Source: Spongilla lacustris
Taxonomy: Eukaryota > Porifera > Demospongiae > Spongillida > Spongillidae
Length of the DNA: 64,000 nt
Assembly: GCA_949361645.1 (NCBI GenBank)
Contig: OX442415.1
Span: 24,223,790-24,287,789, forward strand
Reading direction: 5' to 3'
The notes under the pieces were generated by a model. That model was not told the DNA's origin. It saw only the letters and a list, made by a program, of their open reading frames with translations, and ran no database searches. Made by a program: the position numbers and the translations under genes. Positions 10,906 to 22,809 of the stretch are shown here, in pieces. Numbering within the stretch: the stretch's first letter is position 1; every line of letters starts with the position of its first letter.

Positions 10906-12241
10906 ATGTTTCAACGTCAAGTAGAGACACAGCGGGTAAGACCCGCCGCGAATTTTAATATCTGGTCTGATCTTGATCTATAGATGTGTGCAACTCATGT
11001 CCCGTTCATTTTGTTTCTTTCTGATGTGATTTTATCAGTTTTTACTGCGACTACAAGAATCCTCTATCAAAGTATCACGACATGAAAAAAAGGTATACGA
11101 GTAGAAATTTACACTCGTACGACAATAACAGCTGTGGATGGTATATCCACCACATTAACATCCATACAACTGATGTACATGTAGGCGTCACCCGGCAATC
11201 TCACATGAGCTTACATTTTTGGCATATGTTCATTTGACATACCCTGAAGTTGAATGCGCACCACTGTTATCTCCCACATCATCAGAATGCACCAACGTTC
11301 AGGACAAATGAAAGTCCTCGCCAAAACGGTTGGACCAATCGGGTGAGTGATCCAGCACATCAGTCGTGACTAAATAAGTGTTATGACATGTTATCTCATA
11401 AGGCTACGTGCAAGTCGAGCAGCGCTACTGAACATAAGTACTCACATAGACAGTTGGTATGCCGGTTGGAGATGTTTGTATGCAACATCAGCGGGTTATT
11501 TGCACATTCTACAGCTACTGCCAAAGATGGGAAATTTGCCAGTGATTCCAGAAATGGATGAGGTAATAGTATGTGATTTTGATGTAGCACATGATGAGGG
11601 GGCACTGGCAGGTTAATTGAATTTATTATTAGTTATGCTTTCCTGGTTATTCATTATTCCTGGTGTGGCAGCTACATGCATGTAGTAGTAGTAGTGTACA
11701 AGATGAATATTTTGTGATCAATTTTATTAATATTTCAGAAGGAAGACAATTTGGCACTTCCAGCAAAAGATGCTGTCACGCAGCAGGTCTCCCTGGTAGG
11801 CCTAGCCAGTAAACAATGAAGCAGCTTGGTGCTCATCTGGGAATTGTTCTTATTTCCAGCCAACAACGTCCATAGAGGGAACTTGTTGGAATGTCCCAGA
11901 GGGTGTGAAAATCTTCCCTACAAATTCAGTATGCAGTTTTTACGCAGATACTATCACTGTAATTGACAATGTTCCACCTTCACGTAACTCACGTAACTTC
12001 ACGTAACTCACGTAACTTCACGTAACTCACTGCAGCGCCATTATAGACCTGTCCCCAGGCCGGTTGCCTACAGGAGGAGGTTTTATCGTTCTGGCATAAA
12101 GCTGATGTAAGCTGTGGAGTGCTGCCCACACACATACATAATAACGCTCTTCCTTTGTTACAGACCATTCCATTGGAAGCTGGGCAGTTCAAGTTCAAAG
12201 CACTATGCACCACTAATTTAAGCATTATTGTGTATATTTGA
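10906..12241 (+). CDS. unrecognised nine-exon gene, alpha copy 1
   Basis: Exons 10906-10935, 11039-11092, 11286-11342, 11403-11477, 11515-11562, 11739-11795, 11860-11928, 12059-12106 and 12164-12241 encode 171 residues. Every intron is phase 0 with GT-AG ends (GTAAGA, GTATAC, GTGAGT, GTATGC, GTAATA, GTAGGC, GTATGC, GTAAGC). The start MFQRQVETQR is the first in-frame ATG. An upstream ORF begins at 10734 in another frame. The N-terminal part is helical and basic; later exons read LLPKMGNLPVIPEMDE, PTTSIEGTCWNVPEG... and AGCLQEEVLSFWHKAD. No signal peptide, membrane span or known domain is seen. Support comes from six paralogous copies in which frame-breaking indels fall in the predicted introns. 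An indel-rich direct repeat (CGTAACTCA type) lies in intron 7 here. Function unknown; the 5' end could extend into an unseen exon. Confidence 0.6.
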
Positions 12242-13345
12242 TTCATAAATATTTGACTCACTATAATTACAGTAATAGTTAATAATCCTTGGTCAGACTA
12301 TACTAGACAACCCCTTTAACCGTGTGACTGATACAAGGCCGCAGACAACGAGCTTACATTGTTTTGGCTGGCTGCACACACAGATGAGTGCTGTCTTTGT
12401 GTCTGCTGCCAACGCAAACCAATTCGGCACAAGTACATCTATTGATCCCGTTACAAATACAGTAGGAATCCTCTTATCGGGACTCGGTTTGTGTTTCAAT
12501 TAGCAACCAATTCAACCGTTTACAATGTATATACGTACACGCATGTAGCTTTAATCAGTCAGCCATTGTAGTTGGGCGTACCCCTGCCCGACCTTCGCCT
12601 GTAGCGGAGGGTATGTATGCACATACAACTACAGGTACCAAGATTTGTACCCACCTGATAGCATTGTTAGCTATATGTGTGATAATTGCCCAACAAATCT
12701 TGGTATACACATGTGGACTTGAATCTTGATACCCGACCCCAACTACCATTACAAGGGACTTCACAATAACCATGTTGGTATAACCGAGCGTTCCGATAAG
12801 CGGATCCCTACTGTGTACTATGAAAAAGGTATTGTTATATAATTGATGTCAGTTATACACTGGTGTATAACAGCCCTTTTTACACAGTGGTGTAATTCAT
12901 TACTTGTGAGCGTTGTGGCTTATTATATATATAGCTGGTATAAAAGTTTTGTGCCTATTTCTATGTGATTTGGGTCTGTGAGTGCATGCACGTTAGTGAC
13001 AACCTCTGCATGGCAGTAATTTAGCCATGTAGTATGCCATATCAGTGCACATTGTTCGCACAGACGTTTATAATTAATCATGCAGCATGTAGATGTGCAT
13101 GTAGAGGACGCATCTAGTACTTGATATAACGTACGTACAGTACTGACATTCCATTACAATGCGCGTCCATATACGCCATACGTCATGCACATGTCGTGAT
13201 CGGCGTCCGTTTCCATGTCGATCCGCTACTTTTAATTAGTGTCTCCACAGTTGGTGGTAAGCTGCTTCAAGGAGCAAAAAAAAAAAAAAAGGTAACGCAG
13301 CAAAAACTGAATTCCGCCGGTCAGCCAGGCTTAGATATACAATTC

Positions 13346-13461
13346 GTGCATGGCCTAACTGACTGTCGTGCATGGCCTAACTAACTGTCGTGCATGGCCT
13401 AACTAACTGTCGTGCATGCATGGCCTAACTAACTGTCGTGCATGGCCTAACTAACTAACTG
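13346..13461 (+). repeat. 22-bp VNTR, beta 1
   Basis: About five copies of the TGTCGTGCATGGCC-type unit, upstream of the beta 1 gene and left of the foldback insertion. Confidence 0.85.
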
Positions 13462-13621
13462 TTTTGTTTTATAATAACATCAACGTACGTTAGAATAAGT
13501 AGCTAGCTAAGCCTTACGAATAGAGGGTGGGGTAGGCTAGGGAAGATTGGAGTTCAGGTAATCGCGTATATCAGTGCCGGGTTTCAGTTGCCAACGAAAT
13601 TGCGATTATGTTATGTTATGT

Positions 13622-13768
<147 letters not shown>

Positions 13769-13879
13769 AGTGTGTGTATTGTGCATGCATATTATTTTTT
13801 GTTTCTAGTTCTGCTACACCGCAAGGAAGTAATGGTCTTGTTACGTATTGTAGCTCAGGGCGTCATCTCTGACGCTATA

Positions 13880-13881
13880 TA
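13880..13881. other. TA target-site duplication, left
   Basis: TA immediately left of the foldback element. Its partner is 27014-27015. Removing the element plus one TA restores GACGCTATATATATGATC exactly as at 41106-41123 and 60093-60110. Confidence 0.9.
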
Positions 13882-16800
13882 CAGGGTGTCCACGAATGAA
13901 CGCAACGCTTTTGAACGAGAATAACTTTTGATAGGAGTAAGAAAAAAATCTCATATTTTGACACTAAGTTGGTCGGTTTCCTCAAATTTTTTTACATCCA
14001 TTTAATTAATACGTTATTAATCATGCTAATTAATTTTAATAAGCACAACAAATTAACTGATTTTGAAAGTTTGTATGTGTTCACATATCGATTGTGAAGC
14101 TTCGTTCAAAATATTGGATTTTTTTCACATTCACAACTAAAACTACGACCCACTACTTATTTCTCGTCGCGTACGCATGCGCACGCGACCTCGTCCCAAG
14201 ACTTATTTCGTGATTAAATAAGCAGTCTCAGTCACGTGATACAAACAATTCGGAGGCGGATCTTTTTAAAAAGCAATGCCTCTTTTTAAAAAGCAATGCC
14301 CCACCTCCTACGTGGGTGTTACGAGCTAATTACATGTTTACATCCAATGTGGTGCGCACCAATTAGCACAATCGTACAGACAGACACTACTACGGGCTGA
14401 TAAGAATTTGACATGCAATGCCATTCTGTGAGTTAGGAAACGGAGACGCACACGTGTATACACGCGTGTGTTATTACACACGCAAAAATCAAATCTAAAA
14501 AGATTACAGCTCTCTCGGAGCTAATAGCCTACAGCAGCATCGCATCCAAGCAGCACACAGTACTAGTAATTTGTGCACATATCTGATTTTGTCTCTTAGC
14601 TAGCTACGTAGCTAAGATCCCGTGGAGCCAAACCAATGCTAGTCTACGTATGGGTACTTTGTGTTATGTGAAGTGCCATTTGATACTGTAAGGAAAGCCT
14701 CATGTCATACATATGTGAAGGGTCAGAGAGCATTCAAGCCTCCATGCAGTAAAGTGATTAATTGTGCATGCTGTTAAGCTAGGTATTTGCCAGCTTGTAA
14801 ATCTAATTAGGGGGTGCTTTCATCTATAATGTAACGTGAGCTTCTGGCTGTGAGTGTTATTAAGGTTAAAGGTAGTCTCTGCTTAAAAATACACCTGCAG
14901 GTTTAGATGATAGCAAAGGTTGCAGCTTAAAGAAAAGTGGGTACGAGCCTTATTTCTAGTTCCAGATCATAGTGTGTGCTGTTTCTTAATTATGTGTCAC
15001 CACCGATCTCTTTAACAAATTCTCGTAGTTATGTTAGACTTTATTCAAAGCTAATGTTGCAAGCCTCCAGATAATTTGTTTTTCTAAAGAGAAGGTGTGC
15101 GTTACTTTCAATGTTCATCCCAGATCTTTTTTTGGTGCTGCTTGTGTATGGATGGCTCTCTTCTTTTTAAACAGACAGTTGTGATATGATTGGGTGCTTT
15201 TTTAAAAATAGCCAGCTAATGTTACAAGCTGCCGAACAGGTTTTCAATGATTGGATTTAAGATCAGTGTCACTGTATCCCATTGCGAGCCTGTTAGCTAG
15301 TTCCCAGATCAGAGTGTGCCTAAATTGGGATTAGATGAATTTGGAAGACAGCTGTTGTAGGTGAGGTGTGCTTGCATCATGTTCGGAGCCTTTCCAGCTG
15401 TGTTAACTGTGGCCTTTGCATATAGACTCTCTGGTTTTTCTTTATGTGAGGGTGTGCTTAACTGTCTAATGTTGATCAGTAAGGATTGGGTAGGGTTGTA
15501 GCTAGTTTCCAGATCGTAATGTGCTTTAGTATTTTAATGAGTCATGTTTCTATGTTAGGGGCCAATGCTTTCATTTAAGAGTATCAGCTGATGTGTAAAG
15601 CCTCGAGCTATGTTTTAGATAATATCACGCAAATAGTGCCGTTAGAGAGTTTGAGCTTTAATTTCAATTCATAAAGCTACGAGTTTCTTAGCAAATCACA
15701 ATCCTGTATGTCTTAAAGTGAGCATAAAGTTTTGGGCCTTGCTGTTAGCTACATGTAGTTCCCAGTTTATGATGTACGTTGCTGTTGCTTATGTATCAGC
15801 CTTAGGAGACTCCTGTTGTGGTGTAGCAAGCTTACAGCTAGGTTTTAGATGGTTGTATGTACGTGTGGTGCCATGTCTTAAGAGTAGTCTCTGCTTTAAG
15901 AGACTCAAGTGTAATGTGTGCCTAGGAAGCTTTGTGTTCTTGAAAATGTTTGTTAAAGCTACAAATTACACCTGTAGGAACTTGAGATTACTTGAAAGAT
16001 GACTGGTTTAAGAGAGTGCATGTGCTAAGTATCGGTACTCCTGAGGGTGTCCATTAGTTTCATACCATCCAGTAATGTATTTGACTGTGCATGCTGTTGA
16101 AGTATGTGTTTTTTTTAGAGAGGTGTGTTTGTGATTGAGCCTAGTAGCTAGCTAGTTCAATATCATAGTTTGTTGTTGCATATGTATTACTCTCTTATTT
16201 AAGTGAAGTTTTTTTATTCATGGTGTTTCATAGGAAACTGCCATGTTAAGAGAACCGGGTAATGCATCATTGTTGCACGTTCCCAGGTCATAGTGGACCA
16301 ACATGAATGTTATTTTTTGGAGGGGGGGGGGGGGGGGTTCTTTGTTATGTACTTTGCATGCTTTTAATACTTCTCCAGTAAATTAATGATTGTGGATGCT
16401 GTTGAGGTATGTAAACAACTGTGATAAATGAGGTGTGCTTTAAAATGGAAAATATAATGATGTGAGCTTTAATAGCTTTTACCTGTGTGTTATTTTACAA
16501 GTACATGTCATTGGTTCTAGGTACAAATGACATAGTCTCTGCTTAGAAATATACCTGTATTAAAGAAGGGTGTGCTCTGCATCATGGATCTGATAACTCA
16601 GATAAGCCTGCTGTGATTTGGGGGAGTGCTTTCATTACAAATATCAGCTAGGTTCCCAATGCTTGGATTTAAGAGCGGTGTCATTTTAGTTCCTTGGTCT
16701 AAGTTGCTTTTTTATAGCTATTTTTTCCGCATCATAATGTGTGCAACTGCCGCTTCTGGAAATAGACTCCCTGCATTAAGGGTTACTTCTTGTGAGGGTG

Positions 16801-19040
16801 TGCTTAACTGTCTAATGTTGCAACCCATTAGATGACATTGAGTAGAGATGAGTCCATTGATCTTTTATCAGTGCTCACCTACGTTAGTTCTGTGTACTGA
16901 TTCGTATTTAGGGAAGGGCTCTCTCGTACATGTATTTTTAAAGTGAGTCATCATTTTTAATGCTAGGAGCCAATGCTTTTATTTTAGAGCATCAGCTCAT
17001 TTGTCAAGCCAGCTATGTTTTGGATTGATTTCTTGGGAAGAGTGCTGTTTTTTAGGATAAGTTATGCTTAATAAATTTATGAGTCTTATAGCTAGTTACC
17101 AGATCACAAATGGTGCTGTTGTTTAAAGCATGGGTAGGCTCTCATCTCTAGGAGACACTGTGATGTGGATTTAAGAGTGGTGTTATTTTGCCACATTGTG
17201 AGCAATTGTGTGTCGAATTAGTGGTAGAATCATTGCTTTAAGAGACTCCTAGGAAAAGCTCTATGTTATAAATGAGGGAGTGCTTTAATTCAAAATGTAA
17301 CAATACAGGCTTCTTTGTTATTGCACTAAAAGTAAAAACTTTGCTGTTTTAAGTACTTGCATTGCGATGTGAGCCTCTAAGCTAGTTCCAGGTCATAGTG
17401 TGTAATTGTTGTTCTTTAATTATGTTAACTCTTTACTTTTTAAGGTGTTCTAAAGCTTACAACCTCCAGTAAGGTTTAAAATGTTTGGGAAGTCAGCTGT
17501 ACATCTTAAGAGGGCATCATGTTTTGAGCCTAGCTGTTAGTTTGTAATATGTGCCGTTGCTTTGTATGAGCTTTAGGAGACTCCTGTTGAGATGTGAAGG
17601 AGTGATTTCATTTTAAAGTATCCAGGTTTTAGAAGTTCGAATGAAAGTTTGCTGCATATGCATGTCTTTGACAGTTGTTGTGACCCTTTTAGCTTGTATT
17701 TTTAGCCCGGGTGTTTATTAGAAAAACCTTGTTTTTGTGTTGAAATAATTCATTCTGTAGGAACTTTAGATTATTGGAAAGATTATTGGTTTAAGAGAGG
17801 GACGTTGTGAGCCACTTACCTAAGTTCCCACTGACATTGTGCATGTGCTACGTATCAGTACTGTGTTGTTATGTGAGTGTGTGCTTTTGGTAAAGTAATG
17901 ATTATTAAGGTATGTAAACCACTGTGTTAAATGAGGTGTGCTTTCATTGAAAATGTAACAATCTGAGCTTCTATCTGTGTGCTATTAAAAGTACATGTAG
18001 TCTCTGCTTAAAAATACACTTGTATATGCTGGGGAATGTTTGAAAGGTGTGCGTTGCATCATGAGTCTGACAACTCAGACAAGCCTGTTGTGACTTGGGG
18101 GAGTACTTTCATTACAAAATATCACAAGTCACCAGCTACAGGTTCCATAGCTTGAATTTAAGAGCAGTGTCATTGTAGTTCCCGGGTCTATAAGTTGGGG
18201 TTTCAATGAAGATAACTGTTGTAGGACAGGTTTGCTTGCAACAAATTGTGAGTTTTTACACTTTTAAAAATATAGCCTATTTTCATATCATAATGTGTTC
18301 TAACTGGTGCTTATGGATATAGACCCTCTGCTTTAAGTGTTACTTTTAGTGAGGGTGTGTTAACTGTCTAATGCATTAGGTGATTGAGTACATATGAATC
18401 CATCGATCCTTTCTAAGCACCTAAACTTGTTCTGAGATTATAATGTGTACTGGTTTTAGCCGCTGTCTCATACACGCATTTAAGTTTTTTAATGCTTTCA
18501 GTCGATGCTTTTATATTAGAGCATCAGCTCATCTGTCAAGCCTCCAGCTATGTCGTGGAACAACAAGTGCTGTTTTTAAGATAGGTTGTGCTTAATCAAA
18601 TTATGAGTCATATAGCTAACAATCTGTGGTGCTGCTTTTTAAGCGTGCCTGTTGTGATTAGTGTTGCAAGTGCGTTTGTGATCCTTGGATTTAAGAGTGA
18701 TGTAATAACACCATGTTGTGAGCAATTGTGTGCCAAAGTAGTGATAGAATCACTGCTTTATGAGACTGCACGGGAAAGCTCTATGTTAAATGAGGGAGTG
18801 CTTTCATTCAAAATGTAATGGTGCAGGCTTGTTACTAAAAGTTAAACACTTTATTTGTTTTAAAAAAAAAAGTTGTAATTCCAGATCAATGTGTGTAAGT
18901 GTTGTTCTTTAAAATTATGCATGCATGGTGACCCCTTGCTTTAACAGTCACCTGTTGTTATGTTGAGTGTTCTAAAGCTTACGGTCTCCTGCAAGGTTTA
19001 AAATGTTTGGAAAGTCAGCTGCATGTCTTAAGAGAGCATG
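13882..19040 (+). repeat. left inverted arm of foldback element
   Basis: About 5.15 kb, matching the right arm in inverse orientation. It holds about 0.94 kb (about 17360-18305) that the right arm lacks. From about 14.6 kb on, the same phrases return in loose order: AAGCCTCCAGCTATG, GCTAGTTCCCAGATCATAGT, TTAAGAGACTCCTGTTGTGA and GAGGGTGTGCTTTCATT. This suggests an old tandem array of units of about 150-400 bp. ORFs here (for example 15718-16002) use non-ATG starts and show no protein family. Confidence 0.85.
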
Positions 19041-20420
19041 GGTAGGCTCTAAGTCTCATGATTATACCTAGTTACCTGCAAGTCACAATTTATACTGTTT
19101 ATGGACCTGTTGTGATTTGAAGAATTGCTTTAGTATCGAGTAATGTTATAAGTAGCTTTCGTGATGCTTGGCACCACATTATTAGCAAAATAGAAATAAC
19201 AGGATCACTGATTTAATAGACTCGTATGAAAAACTCTGTGTTAAAATAGATTCAACTTTGTGTGTTACATCATTAAATGTGAATTTGAAGGTTGTAAATT
19301 TAAGATGATGGGAAAATTGTTGTTCCAGCATAAAGCATTTGGGAAGTCAGCTGTATGTCTATAGCTAGAGAGCATCATGTTTTGACCCTGATATTAGCAA
19401 CATGTATTTTCCAGATCATAATATGTTGCTTATCTGTCAGCTTTAAGAAATCCTATTGAGATTGGAGTAAGTGTTTTCGTTTAAAATACTGTTGCAAACC
19501 TCCAGCTATAGGATTTATATGTCTGGGTGGTGCGTGCCCTTGTATAAGATTTAATGCAGAGCCTTTTAGCTGTAAAGAGACTAAGGTGTTATGTGTGCTT
19601 CAAAATGTGTTTAGTTTGTGTTAAATGATTCATGTGTTTTATTTTTTATTTTGAAGTAAGGTTAAAGGTACAAGTTACATGTACACTCGTAGGAACTTGA
19701 GATTCTTGGAAAGATGAAGAGAGTGATGTTGTGAGCCACATTACCTAAGCGCCCAGGACATTGTGCATGTGTAAATGTATATCAGTATCCAGTAATGTCG
19801 GCAAAAGTATTGTGCATGCTTTTGAGGTACGAAACCCTGTGTTAAATGAGGGTGTGATTGTATTGAAAGAGCCTATAGCTGTGTTAGTTATAACTATTAA
19901 AAGTAAGGTTAGAGGTAGTCTCTGCTAAAAAATACACCTGTTTGTTTGGAGAAGATTCCAATTTTAAGACACTATCCAGTAATTGTACTGTGTGTATTTA
20001 ACACATAAGGTTAGAGGTAGTAATTATAAAAGAGGCGTTATTTATTTTGTGCTTTTATTTAAAAGTTGCAAGCCTCCAGCTGCATACATGTACATGTAGA
20101 TTTCTAATGCAACATGTTGTGGGGCTCCACCTTAAATCAGTTTTCAGGTCATAGTGGGCTAAAGTACGGGTAGATGGGCTTGCAACTTCGTTGTTATGTG
20201 TGATTGTGCTTGCATTTAACTTGTATGAACGAAACCGATGTACATGTTAGAAGCTCAACTTACACCTTCAATGAAAGCACACCCTCATTTAAAATGAATG
20301 TTTTTTAAGCAAACAGAATGATCAGTCATCTTGTGCATTGTTACATTATGCTATGTTAAAGCACACCCTCACACTCTTTAAGCAGAGAGTTTCCACCCAT
20401 ACAAGCACTATGACCTGAGA
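19041..20420. repeat. unpaired inner part of left arm
   Basis: The same degenerate phrase repeats continue, but without a colinear inverse partner on the right side. No gene is seen. Confidence 0.6.
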
Positions 20421-20529
20421 CATCATCATGCAAAGCACACCTCTCTTAAAAGAGAGGTGTGCTTTGCATGATGATGCGCAATGTATGGGGAAGATTTATG
20501 TTAACATAAATCTTCCCCATACATTGTGC
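20421..20529. repeat. two abutting near-perfect palindromes
   Basis: First: 20421-20447 pairs with 20450-20476 (27 bp, 2-base loop, centre CTCTCTT-AA-AAGAGAG). Second: 20476-20502 pairs with 20503-20529 (27 bp, no loop, centre ATGTTAACAT, one G/T mismatch). Both are strong cruciform formers inside the foldback element. Confidence 0.85.
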
Positions 20530-21289
20530 ATATCTTCATATGCAGACTATAGCTGTAAGCTATACATAACCAGGACACTACATTCACTGAATTCGAATGG
20601 ACACCCAACCTTCAATATCATGTACATATCATGTACATGTACCTTGCCCTTGCTGAGTAAAACTTGACAGATGGTGTGAACTCATATCAGTAACATCTCT
20701 CAACAATGCAAATCAAATTCATAAAAAACCTAGTCACTATGAATGTAATTAGTCATCTGCATGTTTGTAAAATGCTTCTAACATGTACAACAGGCCAAAT
20801 GGTGCACTGCACTGCACATACACCAATAGGAGAAACCATCAGAAAAAAAAAACAGCACGAAAAATCATCTTCTATGGAATTAAAGCACACTCTGACTTAA
20901 CAACAAAGCAGAGCACACATGAACTTCAATCATCAGCCTTCAAATCATCTGGGGGGTAGCTGGAGGCATTTAACATTAACCCTGTACATTAAGATTATAG
21001 GGGTTTTTTTAGGGCTCTGCAGAGCCTTTTTGAAATTAAAAAACCCACATTTGATTATTCAGATTTGCCTTTTTTAGTTTTGCCCCCCCCCCCCCCCCAC
21101 CCCACCCCCGCCTTGTTAAATTCTTAGATCAGGGGATGCTTCCATGTAAATGACACCTTAACCCTGTTTTTAAAGCACTTTGAAAACTTACAGAGCTTTG
21201 TTAGTTTCAGAAAAACATTAAAGGATCACTTTACAAGCTCTATGATGATTGGAGAAAAGCAATAATAGAACCAAAAGAAATGCAGCGAT

Positions 21290-21450
21290 AGTTAACCAAT
21301 ACAAATTCAGGGATTTTTAACCAATAGAAATGCAGGGGTAGTTGCCCAATAGAAAAGCAGGGATAGTTGACCAATAGAAAAGCAGGGATAGTTGACCAAT
21401 AGAATGCAGCATTTGGAGACCAATTAGATTATCCAATAAAGTATAAAAAT
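21290..21450 (+). promoter_or_regulatory. CCAAT-box array and TATA box of relic transposase
   Basis: About four copies of a 25-bp unit (AGTTGACCAATAGAAAAGCA plus GGGAT) give repeated CCAAT boxes. A further CCAAT and TATAAAA (21442-21448) lie about 40 bases upstream of the transposase ATG at 21486. The arrangement suggests a former promoter. Activity is not known. Confidence 0.5.
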
Positions 21451-21485
21451 GGTGCAGTTCCTTTGTGTGCACATGACTGTGAAGA

Positions 21486-22146
21486 ATGCCTCGAGCAGCA
21501 AGAGCCCATCGACTGACAGTAGAGCAAAGAGCTGCAATAGTAAGGCTCTACTATGAGAGTGGAAAAAATGCCTACCTCACAGTAAGCAGGTTCAGGAGGG
21601 ACTACCCAGCCTACACAACTTTGTGCCGAAGCACTGTGCTTAGGTTGGTATCTACATTGTAAATTTGAGGAGCATGGGACCATGGAAAACAGACTGAAGC
21701 AGCATTGTGGAAGGAAGAAGTCTGTTAGAGTGCAAGCCAACATTAACATCCTTGCTCAGTGCATACAGAGGAATCCCCATGTCAGTACACGGCGCATTCA
21801 AGCTCACACAGGGCTAGACAGGTCAAGCACACAGAAGATGTTGAAGAAGGACCTCCACATGAAGGCATACCATGATCTCCTCCTGCAGTGCAGGCTTTAA
21901 AAGCACCTGATGCTGCCAAGAGGGTAAAGTGGGCTGAGGATTTCCTTGATGCAGTCATGCTGGACTTATCGTAGGGATCAAGTCTATGGACAACAGTTGG
22001 ACACATTGAGGGAATTGAGGATGGCAATTCAGAATGCAATCCAAGCCATCACAGCTAGGATGGTGCACAATGCCACTTTAAAAGTAGTGGAAAATGCTAG
22101 AAAACTAATAGAAATTCAAGGACTTCAGTTGGGCATTTATAATTAA
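21486..22146 (+). pseudogene. Tc1/mariner-type transposase relic (DUF4817-type N terminus)
   Basis: Three pieces in shifting frames. 21486-21662 begins with ATG and contains LTVEQRAAIVRLYYESGKN, a DUF4817-like helix-turn-helix. 21664-21900 contains KFEEHGTMENRLKQ, RNPHVSTRRIQAHTGLDRSS and KKDLHMKAYH, the second mariner-type HTH region. 21901-22146 contains KRVKWAEDFLDAV, then jumps directly to DQVYGQQLDTLREL and the usual C terminus. There are at least two frameshifts, one in-frame stop (TAG in CTTATCGTAGGG), and a missing central block that should hold the catalytic Asp residues. It cannot encode an active enzyme and marks the superfamily of the foldback element. Confidence 0.8.
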
Positions 22147-22809
22147 AGTGACAATGTATGGTGTGTACGTGCATATTGCAAGTATCGTGTTATGCAGTAA
22201 TCTTTTGAGCAGACTATGCATAGCTAGAAGCTCACAAAAACAACACATGGAAATAAATTAACCACCTCTAATACATGTAAGACAATACTTTTCCATCATC
22301 CAAAAATCTAGACCTGGAGGTTTTATTTCATGCTAAGCACGTGTTCACTTTACAACAGGTTCCCTTAGAATCATGTACTCAAGCATAAGCAACAACACAC
22401 AATGTGATCTAACAATGATGCAGAGCACACCTCTCTTTTAGAAACAGCATTCTTCCCTATCGTAGTCTATACTGTGCTGGCAACGTAACATCAAAGGATG
22501 CTATTGCACATGTTCTGACCTAACATGAGTTCATAAACACTTTTTGAATACCCAATAGCATGAAACTTAGTCTGGCCACAATTGCAGTTTTTCTAAGCAA
22601 ATATTACATCAAACTAGCTTTTTAACAAACAACAAGAGTCTTTTCTAAAGCAAAGCATCCACATATATTTATGTACACATAGAGACATGAACTGAAATCA
22701 CAACAAAAAGAAACACACTTTCTTAAAACCAATCATCCAAACCTGCAAGACCACTTAATGCTTTGAAATGTAAGCACTCCCTCACATTACAGTAGGCTCA
22801 AAACTTGAT
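22147..22809. other. spacer between transposase relic and right arm
   Basis: Contains inverse-orientation phrase repeats of the arm family (for example AGAGCACACCTCTCTT) without colinear pairing. No gene is seen. Confidence 0.5.

Noticed and set aside
15718..18818. ORFs in the foldback arms (15718-16002, 16626-16835, 18588-18818 and their inverse partners)
   Set aside because: Their starts are non-ATG, lengths are modest, and the sequence consists of degenerate noncoding phrase repeats. They are shared between arms only because the arms are inverted copies.
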